Origin: Gammaproteobacteria bacterium RIFCSPHIGHO2_12_FULL_37_14
GTDB taxonomy: Bacteria; Pseudomonadota; Gammaproteobacteria; DSM-16500
Direction of reading: 5' to 3'
DNA length: 64,000 nucleotides
NCBI GenBank assembly: GCA_001801485.1
Contig: MGXV01000067.1
Coordinates: forward strand, 1 to 64,000
Below, piece by piece: positions 17,367-28,217 of the stretch; within the stretch, counting starts at the first letter, position 1, and the number at the start of each line of letters is the position of its first letter. The position numbers were made by a program, and so were the translations under genes. The notes under the pieces are model-generated. The model did no database searches and had not been told where the DNA came from. It saw nothing but the letters and a program-made list of their open reading frames with translations.

Positions 17367-19502
17367 CTAGCGAATACGTTTACCATAATTTTGATCCTGC
17401 GTGTCATCATTCTCATCTAGAGGACGTTTATTATTAATATTCAGTGGTGAAAATAAACCAGGCGAAGGCAAATTGTTCATGTGTAATTTTAGGATATCAG
17501 CTTCGCTAATCGATAATGATTGGTTGGTAGTAGTGGTTGTGGTCGTCGTGATGGGAACTGGCTGCTCCTGGGTAGCATTTTCAAGCAATGAATCAAATGC
17601 AATGTCATCGTTAGTTGGTCTATCCAATAACTGAGAAGAACAAATGACTACCTTACTCCGTTTGTTGCTCTCATCCTGGAGTTTCTTTTTGATTATATCT
17701 AGACATTCTTTGTTGAGATATTTTTCTAACGCAGATAAGGGTAAGTCACTCAGAAGTATATCTTCATCAATGATTTCACCCGTCGTTGTATCTAGTACAA
17801 ACAAAATATTATTCTTCCCATCTGGTAACTCTACCGCTACTAGCTCATAGTCAGCAATATTAATTCCTTGACCCATGTCATCAAAGATAGTGTCCGTCAA
17901 ATTTTCTTCCTGATGAATACCTGATTGCATTGGTTGCTGTTCGTAACCTGGATGAAATACATTTAATCCCACCAAATCCTCAATAATAGGCGCCACGATT
18001 TTAGGTATTGGATGATTTCTTAATAAAAGATAACCTGGAGTTGGTTTAATATTATTCACTAACAGTTGTGTGTATTGTTTTGACATGCCATTAATCAAAG
18101 ACATTTCACTAAGCATTGGATGATAGCCTATATCCCAAAAAAAACATGTTCTTGCATTTAAAAACATTGCTATGGGTCTTTTTGAATAGAGAAAGGAAAG
18201 TTGATCATAAAGATGATTCATATGATTCATAAAATAGATTCTGCCCATTTTTTTGCTTAATCTAGCTGTCAAACCATATAACAATTCCCGATGCGTCCGC
18301 TGTTCCCCGTTCACTTTAGTAAAATCTGATATAATTTTTTGTGGAAGCAAAATGATATGTTTATTATCAAAATTAAGTTTCTTCCGCAAAAGAAAAAATA
18401 TTTTTAATGTTTTAACAAAATTTTCCCTATCAACAATTTGATATTGATTTTTTTCAGCATTCATCTTGTTTCCGTTATGCAAATTCAAAATATCCTGAGT
18501 TTTATCTTCTTGTAGTTGCTGTTTATATTTATGAGGAACATTAGCACCCTTATTAAATAAATGATGGTATAAATATTTATCTGGTGTTTTTGGCTTCATT
18601 GGAACAGGCGGATGATAAAACGGAGAAAGGGAAGCACGACTACCGATTGTAAAATGAGTTTTCTTTTGGGATGCGGTAGCAGTAGAGTGATCTATTACTG
18701 TCTGATACACCGACAAGCCACGGTCACTTAATGTATTAATAATGACCTGTAATGTGCTTGTTCCTTGGTCTGAGGCTAATGCTGCATGGTTTTCAGAAAT
18801 GAAAATGGTAGGATGAACTTGATCGAGAGCGAATATAAAATCTTTAAAATGATTTTCGGCTTTCTTATTTTGTGTGGCAGCAGCTTTCTCTTGCTTTTGT
18901 TTAGCCAGTTTATGATTACCTTTTGAGAATTGATTACCATCGGCAGTTGGACAAGTTAGTATTCGAATTTTAATAACATTCGCATCCTGTATTGCATCCA
19001 TTTCCCTTTCTTGCTCCATCACATTTGCAAGCTCGGATAATGGTTGATAAGGAATGTCATTTCCTGGATTCACCCCATAACCCTTTAACATCAAGCAATC
19101 TGGATCATTTATTTTGTTATACTGATACCTCATCAGTTTTTTTTCATGCCCAGTTAATTTTGTTATTTCACTTTCAAATGCATTGTAATTATTTTGCTCA
19201 TCCGCTAAATAACATTGGATTAGCCCATCTAAATGAGCATTGGCTTCTTGTAATTTCTCGGGAGAATATTTTTTATTTTCCTTTCGTTTGTTGATGGATT
19301 GTTCTATTGCTTCCCACTTTGCTTCGCCCGCATAAAATTGCGAAGACGCGTGGATATCAAGATAAGGATATTTCTTCCGTAGGGTATTGACTACTTTTCT
19401 AGCCGTGTCTATTTGACTCGCACCCATGTTAACATTAATAAATTCGATGATAAGCCGTTTTTTCGGATGTTGATTTAAATTCATCTCTATTTCATTCATC
19501 AT
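17367..19502 (-). CDS. Large unknown protein with PmrA-like box, candidate Dot/Icm effector
   Basis: 711 residues from the ATG at 19502, preceded by AGGAG; a GTG nine bases upstream is the alternative. Hydrophilic, no signal peptide or membrane span. The N-terminus (KRLIIEFINVNMGASQIDTA) looks like a start of an alpha/beta fold; the C-terminus has a run of eight threonines (ITTTTTTTTNQS) and a basic tail ending NYGKRIR. No catalytic family recognised. A strong tandem CTTAAT-type box lies 84 bp upstream of the start, as expected for PmrA-controlled effectors. Flanked by the metal ATPase (convergent) and a miniature element. Confidence 0.7.
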   Translation of the reverse strand: MMNEIEMNLNQHPKKRLIIEFINVNMGASQIDTARKVVNTLRKKYPYLDIHASSQFYAGEAKWEAIEQSINKRKENKKYSPEKLQEANAHLDGLIQCYLADEQNNYNAFESEITKLTGHEKKLMRYQYNKINDPDCLMLKGYGVNPGNDIPYQPLSELANVMEQEREMDAIQDANVIKIRILTCPTADGNQFSKGNHKLAKQKQEKAAATQNKKAENHFKDFIFALDQVHPTIFISENHAALASDQGTSTLQVIINTLSDRGLSVYQTVIDHSTATASQKKTHFTIGSRASLSPFYHPPVPMKPKTPDKYLYHHLFNKGANVPHKYKQQLQEDKTQDILNLHNGNKMNAEKNQYQIVDRENFVKTLKIFFLLRKKLNFDNKHIILLPQKIISDFTKVNGEQRTHRELLYGLTARLSKKMGRIYFMNHMNHLYDQLSFLYSKRPIAMFLNARTCFFWDIGYHPMLSEMSLINGMSKQYTQLLVNNIKPTPGYLLLRNHPIPKIVAPIIEDLVGLNVFHPGYEQQPMQSGIHQEENLTDTIFDDMGQGINIADYELVAVELPDGKNNILFVLDTTTGEIIDEDILLSDLPLSALEKYLNKECLDIIKKKLQDESNKRSKVVICSSQLLDRPTNDDIAFDSLLENATQEQPVPITTTTTTTTNQSLSISEADILKLHMNNLPSPGLFSPLNINNKRPLDENDDTQDQNYGKRIR

Positions 19503-19585
19503 ATTACCCACTCCTCTAGCCTGATTGAGATTTCTACGATACTAATTATTATTTGTTTTTTTAGGTAGCTAAAATGTAACAATAG

Positions 19586-19605
19586 AAGATTAAGAAATTA
19601 TTAAG
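19586..19605 (-). promoter_or_regulatory. PmrA-like box upstream of the 17367-19502 gene
   Basis: On the minus strand: CTTAATAAT, two bases, CTTAATCTT. This matches 16 of 18 positions of the tandem CTTAATATT consensus described for PmrA control of Dot/Icm effectors in Legionella and Coxiella. The outer half-site runs into the TTAA and first base of the adjoining mobile element. Confidence 0.65.
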
Positions 19606-19837
19606 GGCACCTCTAGAAATTGCGTTTTTAAAGCCAAAAAACTGTCATCCCAGAATTTAGCGCTGTTTAGCGAGTGTTTGTTACGAGCTTAGCAGCGCTT
19701 AATGTCTGGGATCCATGCTTAAATTCTCATATTGGCCTGCTTAGAGAATTTAACCATGGATCCCGGACAAGCGCCTCGCAAAAAACGCTCGACGCTTTCC
19801 GGGAGGACAAACCTCGCATTTTTAAAGGTGCCCTTAA
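19601..19837. mobile_element. 229-bp MITE-like element with TTAA target duplication
   Basis: Ends GGGCACCT (19605) and AGGTGCCC (19833) are exact inverted repeats, with further imperfect complementarity inward, and TTAA is present on both sides (19601-19604, 19834-19837). The interior holds nested palindromes (GGGATCCATG and its partner CATGGATCCC) but no convincing gene. It fills most of the 349-bp gap between the unknown protein and rarA. No transposase is seen, so mobilisation in trans is inferred. Confidence 0.8.
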
Positions 19838-19860
19838 GTTAGCATTCTATGTTGAACAAA

Positions 19861-21180
19861 TTATTTTTTTACATTTTTATCTAATTGGCGAAAATATGCT
19901 AATCGTTCGCTAATTTTTAACTCCAGCCCGCGAGGTACGGGATAGTAATATTGACGATTAATCAATTGATCAGGAAAATATGTTTCGCCAGCCGCATAAG
20001 CCTCTGTTTCATTATGTGCATAGCGATAAGCTTTCCCATAATCTAACTCTTTCATTAATTTGGTTGGGGCATTTCGCAAATGCAGCGGGACATCTAAACT
20101 GCCGTGGGCTTTCGCATCTCGCATTGCTTCACCAAATGCCGTATAAACAGCATTACTCTTTGGCGCACAAGCAAGATAAATCACTGCTTCAGCTATTGCC
20201 AGTTCACCCTCTGGTGAACCTAAACGCTCATACACATCACTTGCATTTAACGCTAATTCAAGCGCACGAGGATCAGCCAAACCTATATCTTCATTCGCCA
20301 TGCGTATGGTACGACGTACAATATAGCGCGGATCACAACCTCCATCTAACATACGACATAACCAGTATAATGCTGCATCAGGTGATGATCCTCGAACTGA
20401 TTTATGTAAGGCAGAAATTTGATCATAAAATGCTTCGCCTTGTTTATCAAAACGTCGTAAGCTAATTTGAATAACCTCTTCTAATAAATTAGCCGTTACA
20501 ATTAATTTCTCATTTGTGTTTTGTGCTAAATCAGCGATAATTTCTAGTAAATTCAAAACTTGCCTGGCATCGCCATCTGCTGCACGTATCAAAATACGCT
20601 GTAACTCATCTGGAAACGATATTGACAGTTTCCCTAATCCTCTCGTGTTATCTTTTAGAGCAGATTGAACAACTGTTAGTAATTCATTTTCTTCTAATCG
20701 CTTCAATACATATACGCGAGTACGAGATAATAAAGCACTATTCAGTTCAAAAGATGGATTTTCTGTTGTTGCACCAATCAAAATAAATGTGCCATCTTCC
20801 ACATAAGGAAGAAAAACATCTTGTTGCGATTTATTGAAACGATGAACTTCATCAATAAATAGTATGGTAGCTTGATGATGGATTTGTCTTGCTGCTTTTG
20901 CATCCTCCACCGCCTTACGAATATCCTTAACACCTGAAAATATCGCAGAAAGTCGCTCAAAACGCGCTTGGGTTTGATTCGCCATCAATTGAGCAAGTGT
21001 GGTTTTACCTGTGCCAGGCGGTCCCCATAAAATCATGGAATGTAAAATACCTTGCTCAATTGCTCGTCGTAATGGTTTACCAGAAGCCAAAAGATGCGCT
21101 TGTCCAATAAAATCATCTAACGATTGGGGACGCATGCGCGTTGCTAATGGTTGGAATAATTCGTTTTCTTGTTTATGCAT
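19861..21180 (-). CDS. rarA: Replication-associated recombination protein A, AAA+ ATPase
   Basis: RarA/MgsA acts at stalled replication forks. 439 residues, the family length: Walker A GPPGTGKTT, Walker B LFIDEVHRF, sensor 1 GATTENPSF, and the RarA C-terminal tetramerisation region with YWLCRMLDGGCDPRYI and YPDQL-like FPDQL near the end. It follows lolA by two bases and ftsK before that, a classic gammaproteobacterial order (ftsK-lolA-rarA), so the three are probably co-transcribed. Nothing unusual in the protein. Confidence 0.95.
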   Translation of the reverse strand: MHKQENELFQPLATRMRPQSLDDFIGQAHLLASGKPLRRAIEQGILHSMILWGPPGTGKTTLAQLMANQTQARFERLSAIFSGVKDIRKAVEDAKAARQIHHQATILFIDEVHRFNKSQQDVFLPYVEDGTFILIGATTENPSFELNSALLSRTRVYVLKRLEENELLTVVQSALKDNTRGLGKLSISFPDELQRILIRAADGDARQVLNLLEIIADLAQNTNEKLIVTANLLEEVIQISLRRFDKQGEAFYDQISALHKSVRGSSPDAALYWLCRMLDGGCDPRYIVRRTIRMANEDIGLADPRALELALNASDVYERLGSPEGELAIAEAVIYLACAPKSNAVYTAFGEAMRDAKAHGSLDVPLHLRNAPTKLMKELDYGKAYRYAHNETEAYAAGETYFPDQLINRQYYYPVPRGLELKISERLAYFRQLDKNVKK

Positions 21181-21182
21181 AT

Positions 21183-21812
21183 TTATCGCGTTTCATCAAT
21201 CACATCTACACCCTTAGGCACCTTAAAAGTAAATAAGTTCGAAGGAAGTGCAATGTTAGCCTTTATATTTTTAAATTGGATAAGTGTCATATGACCTAAA
21301 TGATCGTGTAATTTCATCTGATTAATCATGCCATTTACAAAACCTAATTGCACAGCAACAAACATATTATCAGAATTTTTTGGTGTTAAATTAAACCATT
21401 GCAAACTGGAAGATTTTTTAGGTAACACCGTTATAACATATTCTTTTTTTAATGCGACATCGCTATAATTTAACAACATCGTCGGCGCCTCTCCTACTGC
21501 TTTTTTTAAAGAACGAATGGTCACTTGTTCTAGATCAGGATCATAAATCCATAAACGGGATTGATTTGAAATAATTAATTGCGGAATGGGTTGAGTGACT
21601 TCCCAGCGAAACTTATCAGGACGTTGTATCGCCATTTTCCCATTAGAACGTTGTATGGGTTTATTGCGATTATCTAAGACGTCTTGTGTAAAATTAGCCT
21701 GCATGGTTTGTATGGCGGTGAGTAGACCACTTAATTCAGTTGCAGGTGAAGATTCAGCATAAACCGGCGAACTCAAGCTAATAATCAGCAAAAATTTATA
21801 TAACCATTTCAT
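21183..21812 (-). CDS. lolA: Periplasmic outer-membrane lipoprotein carrier LolA
   Basis: Takes lipoproteins from the LolCDE complex to LolB at the outer membrane. 209 residues with an N-terminal signal peptide (WLYKFLLIISLSSPVYA, cleaved near AES), then the LolA fold with MQANFTQ, KFRWEVTQP and SRLWIYDPDLEQVT. Sits between ftsK (38 bp upstream) and rarA (two bases downstream) as in other Gammaproteobacteria. Motifs and length are ordinary. Confidence 0.95.
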   Translation of the reverse strand: MKWLYKFLLIISLSSPVYAESSPATELSGLLTAIQTMQANFTQDVLDNRNKPIQRSNGKMAIQRPDKFRWEVTQPIPQLIISNQSRLWIYDPDLEQVTIRSLKKAVGEAPTMLLNYSDVALKKEYVITVLPKKSSSLQWFNLTPKNSDNMFVAVQLGFVNGMINQMKLHDHLGHMTLIQFKNIKANIALPSNLFTFKVPKGVDVIDETR

Positions 21813-21850
21813 GTTGAATGTATCCCCAAGACAAAAATGATGTGGCAGAA

Positions 21851-24151
21851 TTATACTTCTACCGGCGGTCCAGCAAGTACTTCACGTGTACCACTGTTAT
21901 CCATAGAGCTAACAATACCTGCTGCTTCCATCTCTTCCATCATGCGTGCAGCGCGATTATAACCTATTCGTAATCGACGTTGAACGAGTGAAATCGAAGC
22001 TCTGCGACTTTCTGTGACAATACGAACAGCATCATCATAAAGCGGATCCTGCTCGCCAGATCCTATTCCATCACCGCCCTCACCAGTCTCGCTCGCTTCA
22101 TCCGTGATGCCATTTAAATATTCCGGTTGCCCATAACTACGCCAAGTAGCGACAACTCTATGCACTTCATCATCCGCTACATAAGCCCCATGCACGCGAA
22201 TTGGTATCCCAGCACCAGGCGGTAAATATAACATATCGCCATGGCCTAATAATTGTTCTGCACCTTGTTGATCTAAAATGGTGCGTGAATCGATGCGAGA
22301 AGATACTTGAAATGCAATACGCGTTGGAATATTTGCTTTGATTAAACCAGTGATGACATCCACCGATGGACGTTGTGTCGCTAGAATAAGATGAATACCG
22401 GCGGCCCGTGCTTTTTGTGCAATGCGTGCAATTAAATCTTCCACTTTTTTGCCAACGACCATCATCATATCGGCTAATTCATCGGCAATCACGACTATCA
22501 AAGGAATAGGTTCAAGATGAGCTTTAGCAGAGGCTTCATCGGTCACCAGCGAGCCTGGCATCGGTAAAGGTTGCCCTTGTTTAATTGCTTCCGTCACCTT
22601 TTGGTTATAGCTGGTAATATTACGCACCCCTAGAGCTGCCATTACGCGATACCGTCTATCCATCTCAGCGACACACCAACGCAAAGCATTCGCAGCATCT
22701 TTCATATCCGTGATGACCGGCGTTAATAAATGTGGAATACCATCATAAAGCGACAGTTCAAGCATTTTAGGATCAATCAGAATAAGGCGTAATTGATCTG
22801 GTAACGATTTAAATAACATACTCAATAACATTGCATTCAAGCTGACTGATTTGCCTGACCCCGTTGTTCCAGCCACTAATAAATGTGGCATTTTCGTTAA
22901 ATCAACCACCACAGAATTCCCAGAAATATCTTTTCCTAATACTAAACTGACTGGTGATCGAGATTGAACGTAACGTTGCGATTCTAAAATATCACGTAGT
23001 GTTACCAATTCACGATTTTCATTAGGAATTTCCAAACCGATTACCGATTTTCCAGGAATCACATCGACTACACGCACACTCACTGCTGATAAGGAACGAG
23101 CAATATCTTTAGCAAGTCCTGAAATCTTACTCACTTTAATACCTGGTGCAAGTTCCAGCTCAAATCGTGTGATGATCGGTCCAGGATGTACTGCTACTAC
23201 TTTTACTTCAACACCAAAATCTGCCAACCGCTGCTCTACTAATAAAGATAACTCTTCAAAAGAAATATTAGTAAATGGCTTTTCTGTCATCAATGGCGGC
23301 GAATTCAATAAATCTAACGGTGGCAAATTGCCTGGCGCTAATTTCACGCCTAGATCTTGTTCTGGTTTATCTAATTTCTTTTTTTCTTTATCCGCTTTAT
23401 GAATCGGTCGAGGAGGCAAGATAGACAATAAAGCTTTACGTTCATTCAATACCAGTTCTTCGCTTATCATTCTTGATCTTTCAATTCGAGGCTCGGTTTT
23501 TGGTAACGTTGTCTTAATGATGTTTCGTCGATATAAAAGTAAATAATTCCACCCTCGGTAAACACATTCTCCAATAAAATCTACGATACCTAACCAAGAT
23601 AATCCGGTGACTAAGGTAATTCCACACAATACAATTGTACTCAGGAATAAAACGCTACCAGTTTCATTAAAAAGCAACGATAAACTATTTTTCAGTACAT
23701 CACCAATCACCCCTCCCGTATTAGCTGGTAATTGAGAAATTTGTACATAGAAGCTCATCAAGCCACAGCTACCTAAAATTAAAAGAATCCATCCTAAGGA
23801 TTTAAATATCCATTCATTCGATTTTTTTTGAATAGCGTTATCTTCGTGTAGCCCTATCCAAGCAGACAAAATAATCATGAAAGGGAAAAGATAGGCGACA
23901 ACCCCTAGCAACAAGAGAAAAGCATCCGCGAGCCAAGCACCTACTCTGCCACCCCAATTAGCTACTTTTTGACCAAACCCTGTGCTTGACCACCCAGGAT
24001 CGCTACTATGGTAACTTGAGATGGAAATAAATAAAAAAACCGCACATGCAACCAGGACAAGAAAAAATCCTTCTCGCAAACGATGGCGCATTTGAATCGC
24101 TAATGGCCGTCTTCGTGGTCTATCAGCATCTTGTTTGTATCGATTCTTCAT
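21851..24151 (-). CDS. ftsK: DNA translocase FtsK
   Basis: Septum-anchored motor that pumps chromosome dimers to dif and supports division. 766 residues: N-terminal basic patch, four membrane helices to about residue 190, short linker, alpha/beta motor domain with Walker A GTTGSGKS and Walker B LIVVIADELADMM, and a C-terminal winged-helix gamma domain (VQRRLRIGYNRAARMMEEME) that reads KOPS. Much shorter than E. coli FtsK (1329) because the Pro/Gln-rich linker is nearly absent, as in SpoIIIE-like forms. First gene of the ftsK-lolA-rarA unit, divergent from trxB. Confidence 0.96.
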   Translation of the reverse strand: MKNRYKQDADRPRRRPLAIQMRHRLREGFFLVLVACAVFLFISISSYHSSDPGWSSTGFGQKVANWGGRVGAWLADAFLLLLGVVAYLFPFMIILSAWIGLHEDNAIQKKSNEWIFKSLGWILLILGSCGLMSFYVQISQLPANTGGVIGDVLKNSLSLLFNETGSVLFLSTIVLCGITLVTGLSWLGIVDFIGECVYRGWNYLLLYRRNIIKTTLPKTEPRIERSRMISEELVLNERKALLSILPPRPIHKADKEKKKLDKPEQDLGVKLAPGNLPPLDLLNSPPLMTEKPFTNISFEELSLLVEQRLADFGVEVKVVAVHPGPIITRFELELAPGIKVSKISGLAKDIARSLSAVSVRVVDVIPGKSVIGLEIPNENRELVTLRDILESQRYVQSRSPVSLVLGKDISGNSVVVDLTKMPHLLVAGTTGSGKSVSLNAMLLSMLFKSLPDQLRLILIDPKMLELSLYDGIPHLLTPVITDMKDAANALRWCVAEMDRRYRVMAALGVRNITSYNQKVTEAIKQGQPLPMPGSLVTDEASAKAHLEPIPLIVVIADELADMMMVVGKKVEDLIARIAQKARAAGIHLILATQRPSVDVITGLIKANIPTRIAFQVSSRIDSRTILDQQGAEQLLGHGDMLYLPPGAGIPIRVHGAYVADDEVHRVVATWRSYGQPEYLNGITDEASETGEGGDGIGSGEQDPLYDDAVRIVTESRRASISLVQRRLRIGYNRAARMMEEMEAAGIVSSMDNSGTREVLAGPPVEV

Positions 24152-24212
24152 TTTTGTTTACCCGTCGCGCTCCTTCTCGTACTATATACCAGCTTAGTAG
24201 TAATGAGAATGA

Positions 24213-25440
<1,228 letters not shown>

Positions 25441-25441
25441 T

Positions 25442-25780
25442 TTATTGTTGTTTACCACACTGACTGCAAAATTTAGCACCTGCTGCGAGTGGCGCATTAC
25501 AATTTGCACAAACTGTTGGTCCTAATCCATTGCCGCATTGTAGGCAAAAACGCGCTTCAGGAGGATTAGTAGCTGAGCATTTAGGGCAAATATTGGCATT
25601 CAAGGCACCACTCAATGGTGAAGAACCTTGGGTTGTTGGACCATAATAAGGAGGAGAGCCATGGTGTTTAGAGCTTCTGTAGCCATGATGGCCTTCATTA
25701 TAACCTCCACCATAACCATGATGATCGCCCATTTTTCCACCACCCAACCAATTACTAAATAAATATTTAAGAAAACTCAT
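25442..25780 (-). CDS. Small double zinc-ribbon protein
   Basis: 112 residues. N-terminal half is Gly/His/Tyr/Ser-rich and probably disordered; the C-terminal half has two four-cysteine ribbons, CPKC-x10-CLQC and CANC-x10-CSQC, each likely to bind one zinc. No catalytic domain. Such ribbons appear in many unrelated small bacterial proteins, so a role in protein or nucleic-acid contact is only a guess. Convergent with infA and separated from clpA by a 101-bp palindromic element. Confidence 0.75.
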   Translation of the reverse strand: MSFLKYLFSNWLGGGKMGDHHGYGGGYNEGHHGYRSSKHHGSPPYYGPTTQGSSPLSGALNANICPKCSATNPPEARFCLQCGNGLGPTVCANCNAPLAAGAKFCSQCGKQQ

Positions 25781-25824
25781 TCTCTCTCTCCTCTATTTTT
25801 CTGAGTTGCACTTGAAATAAATAA

Positions 25825-25925
25825 TAACTAACTTTATGTTGCTTTCAGCATTTAAGATGACTGGATCCCGGCTTAAAACTTGCCGGGATAACTTTATGTT
25901 GCTTTCAGCAACATAAAGTTAGTTA
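25825..25925. repeat. 101-bp palindromic element with 17-bp perfect terminal inverted repeats
   Basis: Ends TAACTAACTTTATGTTG (25825-25841) and its exact complement (25909-25925). A second direct copy of the left end (AACTTTATGTTGCTTTCAGCA, 25890-25910) sits inside and forms a tight hairpin with the right end. A short GGATCCCGG..CCGGGAT palindrome occupies the middle. The right end covers the clpA stop codon (25919-25921). Confidence 0.85.
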
Positions 25926-28201
25926 ACAATCACAGCCGTGCCTTGAGTATCTTTGATTAAAAATTTAATTTTACCTTTTTCCAAGGTCACTTTAACATAA
26001 CCGCCGTTGGCTAATTTACCGAAAAGCAATTCTTCTGCCAATGGTTTTTTAATTTGTTCTTGAATTAATCTGGCCATCGGTCGTGCGCCCATTTTTTTAT
26101 CGTAACCATTTTTTGATAACCACGCACGTACATCGTCTTCAATTTCGAGAATCACTCGTCTCAACTCTAATTGAGTTTCAAGCTCAGTAATAAACTTATT
26201 TACAATGGATAAAATAATTTTTACCTCTAATGGCTTAAATTGAACGATCGCATCAAGACGATTACGAAATTCCGGTGAAAAGAGTCGATTGACAGACGAC
26301 ATAATATCACTTGATGTATCTTGCTCAGTAAAACCAATATTGGCTCTATCAATCACTTCAGCGCCTGCATTGGATGTCAAAATTAAAACTGTGTGACGAA
26401 AATCAGTTTTACGACCATTCATATCTGTTAACGTACCATGATCCATAATTTGTAATAATAAATTATAAATATCTGGATGAGCTTTTTCGATTTCATCTAA
26501 TAGCACAATTGAATGTGGTGTTTTATTCACGGCCTCAGTTAATAAGCCACCTTCATCATAACCCACATAACCAGGAGGAGCACCGATTAGCCGAGAAATT
26601 GAATGACGTTCCATATATTCAGACATATCAAATCGTAACAATTCAACACTTAATATTTTGGAAAGCTGTTTACAAACCTCGGTTTTACCAACACCCGTTG
26701 GGCCAATAAAAAGGAATGAACCTATTGGTTTATTCGAATCACGTAATCCCGATCGAGCTAATTTAACAGCAGCTCCTAGTGTTTCAAGTGCTTCATCTTG
26801 ACCAAAAATTACCATTTTTAAATCTCTAATTAAATGCTTGAGAATTTCTTTATCAGAAACTGAAACATTACGTTCTGGTATACGAGCAATTTTCGCAACA
26901 ATTTTTTCTATATCGCTTACTTCAATAATTTTTTTACGATGTTCTTCTGATTGGAGATATTGAAATGCTCCCGCTTCATCGACTAAGTCAATTGCTTTAT
27001 CTGGTAAATGTCTATCTGTAATATAGCGGGATGATAAGTGAACAGCTGCTTCTAATGCTTCATCTTGATATTTAACATTATGATGCGCTTCGAAACGACT
27101 GCGTAATCCTTTCAAAATAGCAATTGTCTGTTCGATCCCTGGTTCTTTGATATCAATTTTTTGAAATCGTCTATCTAATGCATGATCCTTTTCAAAAACA
27201 CTACGGTATTCTTTGTAAGTTGTCGAACCAATACAGGTTAATTCACCTGATGCAAGTAATGGCTTAATGAGATTGGAAACATCCATTAGCCCGCCTGATG
27301 CTGCACCTGCTCCAATGATAGTATGAATTTCATCGATAAAGAGTATGGCACCTTTTTGCTCTTTCAATTGATGTAATACGCTTTTTAAACGTTTTTCAAA
27401 ATCACCACGGTATTTTGTTCCGGCTAATAAACTACCTAGATCCAGTGCGTAAATGACACTATCATGCAATACACTAGGAATTTGTTTTTCAATAATTAAT
27501 CGTGCCAAGCCCTCGGCAATTGCAGTTTTACCAACGCCAGCTTCGCCAACGAGTAGCGGATTGTTCTTACGACGTCGACATAATACTTGGATCGTACGTT
27601 CAATTTCTTCTTCTCGGCCAATTAATGGATCAATTAATCCTAATTTAGCTCGAGCATTGAGATTAGTCGTATATAATTCCAACGGACTGGTACCCGATTC
27701 ATCGGATCCATTTTCTTCCTCTGAGTAATTATTAAAATGATGTTCTTCTTTAGATGCTTGTGGTTTAGGTTTGGTCGTACCATGCGAAATATAATTGATC
27801 ACATCTAACCGACTGATATTTTCTTGTCGAATAAAATATACGCTTTGACTTTCTTGTTCGCTAAAAATTGCAGCTAAAACATTTGCGCCTGCAACTTCTG
27901 TCTTTCCTGAAGATTGGACCTGAAAAACTGCACGTTGAATAACTCGTTGAAAACCTAATGTCGGTTGTGTATCTCTATCATGAATATTGAGAGGAATGAC
28001 AGGAGTCGTGCGATCAACAAATTCTGTTAAATTAGTACGCAAACGATTGATATTGGCACCACAAGCTTTTAAAACTTCTAAAGCAGAAGTGTTATCTAAT
28101 AAAGCTAGTAAAAGATGCTCTACCGTAACAAATTCATGATGTTTTGTTCGCGCTTCTTTAAATGCCGCATTAAGTGTGTATTCCAGTTCTTTATCCAACA
28201 T
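25919..28201 (-). CDS. clpA: ATP-dependent Clp protease ATPase subunit ClpA
   Basis: Hexameric unfoldase feeding ClpP, directed by ClpS to N-degron substrates. 760 residues: N-domain with two repeats (HHEFVTVEHLLLALL), D1 with GEAGVGKTA and Walker B ILFIDEIH, D2 with GPTGVGKTE and VLLDEIEKA, and a ClpP-docking loop region. Slightly longer or shorter C-termini are common, but here the last codons and stop lie in the right end of a palindromic element, so the tail may have been changed by insertion. Follows clpS by 16 bp. Confidence 0.96.
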   Translation of the reverse strand: MLDKELEYTLNAAFKEARTKHHEFVTVEHLLLALLDNTSALEVLKACGANINRLRTNLTEFVDRTTPVIPLNIHDRDTQPTLGFQRVIQRAVFQVQSSGKTEVAGANVLAAIFSEQESQSVYFIRQENISRLDVINYISHGTTKPKPQASKEEHHFNNYSEEENGSDESGTSPLELYTTNLNARAKLGLIDPLIGREEEIERTIQVLCRRRKNNPLLVGEAGVGKTAIAEGLARLIIEKQIPSVLHDSVIYALDLGSLLAGTKYRGDFEKRLKSVLHQLKEQKGAILFIDEIHTIIGAGAASGGLMDVSNLIKPLLASGELTCIGSTTYKEYRSVFEKDHALDRRFQKIDIKEPGIEQTIAILKGLRSRFEAHHNVKYQDEALEAAVHLSSRYITDRHLPDKAIDLVDEAGAFQYLQSEEHRKKIIEVSDIEKIVAKIARIPERNVSVSDKEILKHLIRDLKMVIFGQDEALETLGAAVKLARSGLRDSNKPIGSFLFIGPTGVGKTEVCKQLSKILSVELLRFDMSEYMERHSISRLIGAPPGYVGYDEGGLLTEAVNKTPHSIVLLDEIEKAHPDIYNLLLQIMDHGTLTDMNGRKTDFRHTVLILTSNAGAEVIDRANIGFTEQDTSSDIMSSVNRLFSPEFRNRLDAIVQFKPLEVKIILSIVNKFITELETQLELRRVILEIEDDVRAWLSKNGYDKKMGARPMARLIQEQIKKPLAEELLFGKLANGGYVKVTLEKGKIKFLIKDTQGTAVIVN

Positions 28202-28217
28202 CGCGCACCCCTCCTCA

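Noticed and set aside
17526..17560. Trinucleotide tract coding eight threonines as a phase-variation repeat
   Set aside because: Codons vary (several Thr codons are mixed), so slipped-strand switching is unlikely; it is a low-complexity protein segment.
19980..20465. 161-codon plus-strand ORF opposite rarA
   Set aside because: Lies wholly antisense to the well-supported rarA gene; its protein is compositionally odd (His/Leu-rich) and has no ribosome site or family.
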